Below are positions 1 through 5,303 of a DNA stretch of 10,508 bases, piece after piece (position 1 is the stretch's first letter; every line of letters begins with the position of its first letter). Source of the DNA: Candidatus Brocadiaceae bacterium (GTDB lineage: Bacteria; Planctomycetota; Brocadiia; SM23-32); assembly GCA_003567495.1 (NCBI GenBank), contig PWZK01000187.1:1-10508 (forward strand), written 5' to 3'. The position numbers and the translations under genes were made by a program. The notes below the pieces were generated by a model. It did no database searches. It was not told where the DNA came from and saw only the letters and a program-made list of their open reading frames with translations.

Positions 1-2
1 AA

Positions 3-113
3 GCGAGCTACCTGAAGGGAGTGTTAAACGACCTCCGGATTCGGTATGTGGAAGCCACGCGAAAAAAAGAAGACGACTCCGGCAAAACCGAAAAAAGACG
101 AGTCCAGAAATAA
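3..113 (+). CDS. C-terminal end of an unidentified protein (partial, 5' end outside window)
   Basis: An open frame enters from the left edge and reads 36 codons to a TAA at 111-113. The visible tail starts with a plausible helix (SYLKGVLNDLRIRYVEA) and ends in a strongly charged, Lys/Arg/Glu/Asp-rich stretch (RKKEDDSGKTEKRRVQK). Such tails are usually disordered. The next gene on the same strand begins 25 bases downstream, so the two may be co-transcribed. I do not recognise the family from this fragment. It is called as coding because the frame is open from the edge, the stop sits just before a ribosome-binding site, and nothing else explains the sequence. Confidence 0.5.
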   Translation, partial: ASYLKGVLNDLRIRYVEATRKKEDDSGKTEKRRVQK

Positions 114-138
114 CCTTAATTAGCGAGAACAGGAAAGC

Positions 139-1224
139 GTGTTTGAGATGAAGCTTGATTTCGAAGAGGTAATGAGTCGATACGAGGCATGGTGGGATTG
201 CGACATCGTGGATCGGCCGCTTGTTGGGATGAAATTCTCTCGGCCGGAAGCGAAGTGCTTAGCTGCCCCAAAGAAACAGCACGCGAACCATCGTGAACGC
301 TGGATGGATACCGCACATGTCGTGGCTCAAGCCGAAGCGCGACTCCAAAACACCGTGCACTTTGCCGACAGCCTGCCCGTCGCATGGCCCAATCTGGGGC
401 CTGAGATCTTTTCTGCACTCTACGGTTGTGAGATGGAGTATGGAGAGCGAACGGCGTGGAGCAAGCCCGTCCTTGCCGATTTGTCGGATGAAAGCGTGGG
501 GAAGCTGCGCATGAACAAGGACTCTTTCTACTTCCTCAAACTGACGGAAATGACCGAAGCTTTGATTGAGGCGGGAAAGGGAAAATTCATTGTTGGCTAT
601 ACTGACCTGCACGGTGGCGGCGACGCTATTGCCGCATTTCGCGATCCGCAAAAATTGCTGATCGACGTAATCGAACAGCCGGATAAGATCAAACGCCTCT
701 GCGATAATATTACAGCTGATTTCTTGGAATTGTACGACCATTTTCACGGGATCCTTTCCGCCGCCGGCATGCCAAGCACGACCTGGCTGCCCGCGACCTG
801 CAAAGGTAAATACCATGTCCCGTCAAATGATTTCTCTTGCATGATTTCGGATGCAGCGTTCAGTGACCTGTTCGTCCAGGGAATCATTCGTGAGTGTCAA
901 CACATGGATAGGTGCATTTACCATCTCGACGGGCCTCAAGCGTTGCGGTACCTCGACATCCTCCTTGAGATTCCGCAGATTCATGCAATTCAATGGGTTC
1001 CCGGCGCAGGGCGTAGCTACTGGGCTGATTGGATCGAGGTATACCAGCGCATTCAGAAGAGGGATAAGGCATTGTGCCTCTCCGTGCCGGCAAGAGATCT
1101 GAATTTGCTGTTCCAGTCCATGGATCCAGAGGGCGTGTGGATCACTGACGTTACGGGGATATCAAACGAGCAGGAAGCAAAGGCCGCACTGCACAAGATC
1201 GCAAAGTGGACAAAGAGACAATGA
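139..1224 (+). CDS. Uroporphyrinogen-decarboxylase-fold protein (UroD/COG0407-like, substrate unknown)
   Basis: A 361-residue protein, the usual length for the UroD/MtaA-like superfamily of (beta/alpha)8 barrels. Family members decarboxylate uroporphyrinogen or move methyl groups between corrinoid proteins and thiols. Recognisable landmarks are an aromatic N-terminus (RYEAWWDCDIVDRPLVG, residues 14-30), TDLHGGGDAIAAFRDP (155-170), and YHLDGPQALRYLDILLEIP (261-279) followed by IQWVPGAG (284-291). This subtype is common in Planctomycetes and Lentisphaerae and has no agreed substrate. I do not see the conserved N-terminal PxWxMRQAGR motif of true HemE, so haem synthesis is unlikely. A corrinoid or methyl-transfer role is only an inference. 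Start choice: GTG at 139 has AGGA four bases upstream. ATG at 148 (MKLDFEEV) fits the family N-terminus equally well but lies 13 bases from that site. The 3' end overlaps the convergent glycosyltransferase gene by 74 bp. Confidence 0.8.
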   Translation: MFEMKLDFEEVMSRYEAWWDCDIVDRPLVGMKFSRPEAKCLAAPKKQHANHRERWMDTAHVVAQAEARLQNTVHFADSLPVAWPNLGPEIFSALYGCEMEYGERTAWSKPVLADLSDESVGKLRMNKDSFYFLKLTEMTEALIEAGKGKFIVGYTDLHGGGDAIAAFRDPQKLLIDVIEQPDKIKRLCDNITADFLELYDHFHGILSAAGMPSTTWLPATCKGKYHVPSNDFSCMISDAAFSDLFVQGIIRECQHMDRCIYHLDGPQALRYLDILLEIPQIHAIQWVPGAGRSYWADWIEVYQRIQKRDKALCLSVPARDLNLLFQSMDPEGVWITDVTGISNEQEAKAALHKIAKWTKRQ

Positions 1225-3241
1225 AAGGATTTTCTGCCGCCGGTTCAATATAATCTTCCCCGTGCTTGAGCTCGTCCCACAATATCCTGTAAAGGTTCCC
1301 CGGGGCGCCTTCGACCGGCTCGAACGCGGGGTGGGGCTCTCTGCGTCCGACATACCTGCCCATACCCGAACGATTCCGGTCGTTCAAATAATGAGTGATG
1401 CCGTAGTACCTGCCTATGCCTAGAATCTGCTCGGGCGGCGCGTACGGCAGTCCGACGGTTTTTATGCTGTCCGGGGAGTGAAACCTCAGCTGCCAGGGGT
1501 TTCTGGACATAATGGCCGCATCCGGTTTATTGAGATGCAACCAGTCGCCAAGAGCCGGGTAAATACTGCGGTCTCGATAGGGAAAGCGATTGGTGTTTAC
1601 GTTATCACGATGATAATCTTTTAGCCGGTCTGTGTTTTGCATGATTCCGACGAAGGTTGCCGTGCAGAGCATAAGAACAGGCAGCCATCGCCACCGGCGC
1701 CATTTATCCCGGTTAAAAAATGATTGAAAAAACTCCCCGCCCGGCGAATTAGTTGCTAAACGTGTGGCTGACGCAGGTATGGACTCCAGGACACGTGCGG
1801 CGCCTGTAACCGCGAGCACAGCTGTCGCCGGCAGAAAAACAAACGCGAACCGTGCCCTTATTTCCCAGAGAAATACGATAAAAGCCCAGTTTACAGCCAT
1901 AACCAGCAAAATGGCCATGACCGGACCCGCGCGAGTAAAAAGCAGCGCAAACGGATCATGTGGTTTTTCGTCGTCTTTTTCCCCCGTTCCGGTTTCGGAA
2001 AACTTGCGGCCGGCCAACAATCCCATGATTTCGGAGAAAAAGATTTTTATGGCGAGCAGGGGAACGGTGATGAGGAACACCGCAATAAAGACAACCGTGC
2101 CTATACCTGAAAAAGCCGATATCGGAGCCGACCATTCTGACACCGGGCCCCACTGCGCCCCGTAATTCTCCATCTCCGCCCTGTTGCGCCTGACGCTGCT
2201 GGTTTTCGGCGCCAGCCACTGGTGAATCAGCGCGCCCGGCCTGCCAAAACGGTACCACTCCTGCTCGCCCGCCCGTGTGCCCAACAATGCATAACGGGTG
2301 AAGGCTTCAGCGTTGCGCCTTGTAACATCCCAATAGCGATCACCGTGTTTTGTCCACCTGTCGGAAGTTTGCGGCAGATTTTCGCCCCAGTGTGGGTGAT
2401 AAAAGTTGCTTTCCCAACTGCCAAAACCTATATATCCGCTCACGAAATTTTGAGTCGAATGAAAGGGATCGCCGTAATGAACCCAATTGGTTACCAGCCA
2501 GGGCATAATACACAGTGTGCCGGCGGTCAATCCGGCATATATCCATTTTTTCGAAAACACCTTTTTCCCGCATGTAAGCAGTGCGATAACTGGATAGAGC
2601 GGGAAAAAAACTATCATCGAGCCCTTCGCGTAGTAAGCCATGGCCATCACTATGCCGGCCACCACGTGCAACCACGGCCTTTTGCGCGCTCCGATGGCTG
2701 CGGCAAGGAAAAACGCCATAAGCATTGCAAGTGCAACGTCTGAAAGTGTCTTAAGAGATTCGGTAAAAATATGAATATTTGCCATCATCATCAGGCCGCA
2801 CACAAGCCCGACATATGCTTTGCCGGAAAAAACCATGCCCAGAAGCCCCGTCGCAACGGGAAGCCCTGCGGAGCCAAACAATACAGCGGGCATCTTGGCC
2901 GCCCAGGACTCAATACCCCATGCAAGAAAAGCCGGGGCTATAGCCATGCCCATCAGGGGCGGCCAGTGATCCTCCCGCCTCTCGATCTCCTGACTATATG
3001 GTATAAAAAAAACGCTTATGTGTCGTATGTTGAAACCTCTGCCCTTTACAAGACTGCGTCCCATCTCCGCATACGCCGCCTCGTCCGCATGCCCTACAAA
3101 TCTCACTCCGCTGACTATATCAACCTTGTATGCCGACATATGGAGACCCAGGCTCAAAAGGGTAACCACGACTATTATCGTGGGCAATACAAGGAGAGGT
3201 GAGCGTTTGATGGAGATCTTTTTAATTAAATTTGCTTTCAA
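1151..3241 (-). CDS. Polytopic membrane glycosyltransferase, GT-C fold (family 39/ArnT-like)
   Basis: A 696-residue integral membrane protein with about 11-12 hydrophobic segments. They lie roughly at residues 15-35, 95-112, 115-138, 142-160, 165-183, 190-223 (probably two), 233-252, 376-400, 436-458, 462-484 and 518-535. A mostly soluble C-terminal part follows from about 536. After the first helix comes HADEAAYAEMGRSLVKGRGF (51-70), the Asp-Glu loop typical of lipid-phosphosugar-dependent GT-C enzymes, where an acidic residue acts as catalytic base. EDHWPPL (90-96) is the usual second loop motif. These enzymes move a sugar from a polyprenyl-phosphate donor at the outer face of the inner membrane. 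Acceptor and sugar cannot be read from sequence. The start is TTG at 3241 with a modest AGGG four bases upstream. The first ATG comes at residue 35, after the helix, so TTG is preferred. The last ~24 residues are antisense to the UroD-like gene and are probably not conserved. Confidence 0.8.
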   Translation of the reverse strand: MKANLIKKISIKRSPLLVLPTIIVVVTLLSLGLHMSAYKVDIVSGVRFVGHADEAAYAEMGRSLVKGRGFNIRHISVFFIPYSQEIERREDHWPPLMGMAIAPAFLAWGIESWAAKMPAVLFGSAGLPVATGLLGMVFSGKAYVGLVCGLMMMANIHIFTESLKTLSDVALAMLMAFFLAAAIGARKRPWLHVVAGIVMAMAYYAKGSMIVFFPLYPVIALLTCGKKVFSKKWIYAGLTAGTLCIMPWLVTNWVHYGDPFHSTQNFVSGYIGFGSWESNFYHPHWGENLPQTSDRWTKHGDRYWDVTRRNAEAFTRYALLGTRAGEQEWYRFGRPGALIHQWLAPKTSSVRRNRAEMENYGAQWGPVSEWSAPISAFSGIGTVVFIAVFLITVPLLAIKIFFSEIMGLLAGRKFSETGTGEKDDEKPHDPFALLFTRAGPVMAILLVMAVNWAFIVFLWEIRARFAFVFLPATAVLAVTGAARVLESIPASATRLATNSPGGEFFQSFFNRDKWRRWRWLPVLMLCTATFVGIMQNTDRLKDYHRDNVNTNRFPYRDRSIYPALGDWLHLNKPDAAIMSRNPWQLRFHSPDSIKTVGLPYAPPEQILGIGRYYGITHYLNDRNRSGMGRYVGRREPHPAFEPVEGAPGNLYRILWDELKHGEDYIEPAAENPFIVSLSTLRSCAVRPLLPARLISP

Positions 3242-3393
3242 GGTGCCCTGTCTTTCTGCAGTAAGTATTCAGCAAACCAAATGCCCGCTGCGATCAGATG
3301 GCTTACTGAGGATATACGTCAGGCGTCGGCACAGTTAGCCCGCTTATTTCACGCGTTTCCAGCAGCGCAGATGCGAACAAATCGAGCGCAGAC

Positions 3394-3451
3394 GCTTTTT
3401 TGAAAAAAAGCTTAGCAAAAAACTCTGTCGTATAAAAAGAAAAGTTTTTTG
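3394..3451. repeat. Two A/T-rich inverted repeats
   Basis: Positions 3394-3411 read GC, six T, G, seven A, GC, a near-perfect self-complementary hairpin with almost no loop. Directly after it, CAAAAAACT (3416-3424) pairs perfectly with AGTTTTTTG (3443-3451) across an 18-base loop. Together with the palindrome at 3453-3477 they form a compact cluster of three potential hairpins in non-coding DNA. The pattern resembles dispersed REP-like palindromes or a bidirectional terminator. Copy number elsewhere in the genome cannot be seen here. Confidence 0.55.
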
Positions 3452-3452
3452 T

Positions 3453-3477
3453 CCTACTTTTTTTCAAAAAAAGTAGG
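3453..3477. repeat. Perfect 25-base palindrome (12-base arms)
   Basis: CCTACTTTTTTT (3453-3464), a single C (3465), then AAAAAAAGTAGG (3466-3477) make an exact inverted repeat. As RNA it would form a hairpin capped by A-U pairs. Neither strand continues into a free U-run after the stem, so it is not a textbook Rho-independent terminator. It could act as a weak transcription barrier between metF and the glycosyltransferase, or be one unit of a dispersed repeat. Confidence 0.7.
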
Positions 3478-3641
3478 CGCCGCTGGGAATGCGCCCGCAG
3501 GGTAAACCGCCGTTTTAACAGCCCATGTACACACTGTAAAATCCGAATTGCTCAGAAAACGCTATTTAACATATTGATTGTCATGTTGTTATACTATTTT
3601 AAGCCGTTGGTTTATGAAATATGCGGGTTAGGACCAGCTTG

Positions 3642-4553
3642 TTACAACCCGGCTTCTTCAATAATATCAGGCACCAGGTGATCCCAGCCAAGCGTCATAA
3701 GATGCACGCCGCTGCAAAGGGGTTTCAGGTCCCTTATTAGTTTGGCAGTGATCTCAACGGTCTTTTTCTGCCGGTCTTCTTTAGGGGCATCCGACAGCGT
3801 CTTTACAATGCTGTCGGGAACCTGAACTCCGGGGACGTTACCGTTCATGTACTTTGCCATCCCCGCGCTTTTCAACACAACAATTCCAGCCAGGATCGGG
3901 ATGTCTATGTCGCCGACCATGCTAATGAAATTTTCAAACGCCGAAGCATCATAAACGGCCTGAGTCTGGCAGAACTGCGCGCCGGCCTCTACTTTTTTTG
4001 CCAGTTTTATCACCTGCGGTTCCGGGCAGTCGGCACAAGGAGTCACACAGCAGCCCTTGAAAAATTCAGGTTTGCCGTCAAGTTTGTTCGGGCGCCCTTT
4101 AAAATCGACTCCCATATCAGTGCCGTCTTCGAGCCTGCCTATCGCCTGAAGCAGGCCCACGGAATCGAGGTCATAAACAGCTTTTGCACCCGGGTGGTCG
4201 CCCATAGTGATATGATCGCCGGTAAGGGCCAGCACGTTTCTGACGCCGAGGATATAGGCGCTAAGGAGGTCACTCATCAGTGCCAGCCTGTTTCTGTCGC
4301 GTGTTACCATTTGCAAAACCGGTTCGATGCCGCTGTCTATCAGCAGTTTGCATCCGACCATACTTGAAGAACGCATGACTGCGGTCTGTATGTCGGTTAC
4401 GTTTACAGCACTGACTTTGCCGTTTTTCAGGTATTCCTCAGCCTCGTCTATCACCGGCCGGATATTGGTCCCCTTAGGCGGCCCGATTTCAGCGGTAATC
4501 ACAAAATCGCCCTTTTCCGTCGCTTTCTGAAAGTTGCTGACCGGCTCAGACAT
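3642..4553 (-). CDS. metF: 5,10-methylenetetrahydrofolate reductase
   Basis: Reduces methylene-tetrahydrofolate to methyl-tetrahydrofolate using FAD. It is a cytoplasmic enzyme of the Wood-Ljungdahl methyl branch and of methionine synthesis. The 303-residue length is normal for a single-domain (beta/alpha)8 MetF. Visible signatures are AEIGPPKG (21-28, with the family's active-site Glu), NVLALTGDH (106-114, matching the flavin-contacting LRGD-type loop), AGAQFCQTQAVYD (190-202, with the conserved TQ) and GVHLMTLGW (282-290). Unusual are four cysteines, C168, C169, C173 and C176, in a CCVTPCADC loop where E. coli MetF has no such cluster. The start is ATG at 4553, inside the end of metV (8-base overlap), with AGGAGG six bases upstream. 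An open frame extends further upstream to 4673 but lies wholly within metV and is not used. As last gene of the operon it is probably translationally coupled to metV. Confidence 0.93.
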   Translation of the reverse strand: MSEPVSNFQKATEKGDFVITAEIGPPKGTNIRPVIDEAEEYLKNGKVSAVNVTDIQTAVMRSSSMVGCKLLIDSGIEPVLQMVTRDRNRLALMSDLLSAYILGVRNVLALTGDHITMGDHPGAKAVYDLDSVGLLQAIGRLEDGTDMGVDFKGRPNKLDGKPEFFKGCCVTPCADCPEPQVIKLAKKVEAGAQFCQTQAVYDASAFENFISMVGDIDIPILAGIVVLKSAGMAKYMNGNVPGVQVPDSIVKTLSDAPKEDRQKKTVEITAKLIRDLKPLCSGVHLMTLGWDHLVPDIIEEAGL

Positions 4554-5238
4554 TTGAAACCTCCTCTTCAAGTTCCATAACCTCTTCATGGGTGAGGCGT
4601 CGCGGCCCGCCGCTGCGGTTCTCGCCCCAGTCCCTCGGCTCACGCATTTTCCTGTATTCATCCAGCCTGCCAAGCTGTTTTAGCCTTTCGTATATCATGT
4701 ACCACGCGCAATCCAGATCGTCGCGAACCTCGCATTTGCCGTCGTGAGTCCCGCCGCAGGTGCCGTTAATCAGGCTTTTTGAACACCTGGCTATGGGACA
4801 TATTCCACCAGTCCAGGCCAGCACGCAATCGCCGCAACCGTGACAATATTCCTCCCACGTTCCCGGAGCGGTATTTGCCCCGTAAAACGTGGTATTAAGA
4901 CCCGGCAGAACAGGCGTTTCGGGGTAAAGCTCGCTCATAAAGCCAACGCCCACTCCACACGCTATGCTAAGGACCGCATCGAAGTTTGCAGGGTCTTTCT
5001 CCAGGTTTTCAGTAAATTCGCGGTCACATTGCCTTGTGATGCAGTCAAAATCGGCATGGAATCCCGGCCCCTCATTTGACGCGCGCAGGTTCAGTTGCAT
5101 GGCCAGTTCACGTGCCTGTTTTTCGCCCCCGCTGAGACATACAGAAACGCAGGCGCCGCAGCCAAGCACAAGCACATTCTCGTAAGGCTTCAGCATATTT
5201 ACTATTTCGTCGAGCGGTTTACGATCTGCGACGATCAT
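4546..5238 (-). CDS. metV: MetV: methylenetetrahydrofolate reductase C-terminal-type Fe-S/zinc protein
   Basis: A 230-residue partner of MetF (MTHFR_C family). In acetogens MetV binds an Fe-S cluster and zinc and passes electrons to the MetF flavin. Landmarks are VLGCGACVSVC (24-34; C27, C30, C34), further Cys at 66, 71 and 94, and CHGCGDCVLAWTGGICPIARC, a run of 21 whose ligands are C132, C135, C138, C147 and C152. NGTCGG (158-163) and KCE (168-170) follow. The C-terminal helix region (CAWYMIYERLKQLG, 177-190) and RDW (202-204) are typical of the family. The start is ATG at 5238 with GGGGAG about nine bases upstream. The gene overlaps metF by 8 bases and follows the FAD/Fe-S oxidoreductase after a 65-base AT-rich gap, which fits one electron-transfer complex encoded together. 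Confidence 0.92.
   Translation of the reverse strand: MIVADRKPLDEIVNMLKPYENVLVLGCGACVSVCLSGGEKQARELAMQLNLRASNEGPGFHADFDCITRQCDREFTENLEKDPANFDAVLSIACGVGVGFMSELYPETPVLPGLNTTFYGANTAPGTWEEYCHGCGDCVLAWTGGICPIARCSKSLINGTCGGTHDGKCEVRDDLDCAWYMIYERLKQLGRLDEYRKMREPRDWGENRSGGPRRLTHEEVMELEEEVSNV
4560..4565 (-). promoter_or_regulatory. Strong Shine-Dalgarno of metF inside metV
   Basis: On the minus strand AGGAGG lies six bases before the metF ATG at 4553, within the final Glu-rich codons of metV. It settles the metF start against the longer open frame and suggests coupled translation of the two subunits. Confidence 0.85.
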
Positions 5239-5303
5239 TGAAAAATCTCCCCATTGTTGTGAAACTTCGTTCCATATAATTTTTCAAGTTCTTTTTTAAA
5301 AAA

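Larger units (their letters stand above)
3242..3641. other. 400-bp gene-free interval between glycosyltransferase and metF
   Basis: Both flanking genes are on the minus strand. No convincing coding frame is present. The longest tempting one (ATG 3281 to TGA 3401-3403, plus strand, 40 residues) has no ribosome-binding site. The middle carries three A/T-rich inverted repeats (3394-3477), annotated separately, followed by a GC-rich patch (about 3476-3515). The part near metF (about 3540-3640) is AT-rich, with no hairpin plus T-run after the metF stop. I found no convincing promoter for the glycosyltransferase. Confidence 0.6.

Noticed and set aside
3281..3403. 40-codon plus-strand frame in the intergenic gap
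   Set aside because: The amino-acid make-up looks faintly protein-like, but there is no ribosome-binding site, no promoter and no recognised family, and it ends in a poly-T inverted repeat.
3453..3477. Rho-independent terminator for metF or the glycosyltransferase
   Set aside because: The palindrome is perfect, but neither strand has a free U-run after the stem; the T-runs are inside the arms. Kept as a repeat only.
4554..4673. 40-residue N-terminal extension of metF
   Set aside because: It lies inside metV in another frame, has no family similarity, and a perfect Shine-Dalgarno directly precedes ATG 4553.
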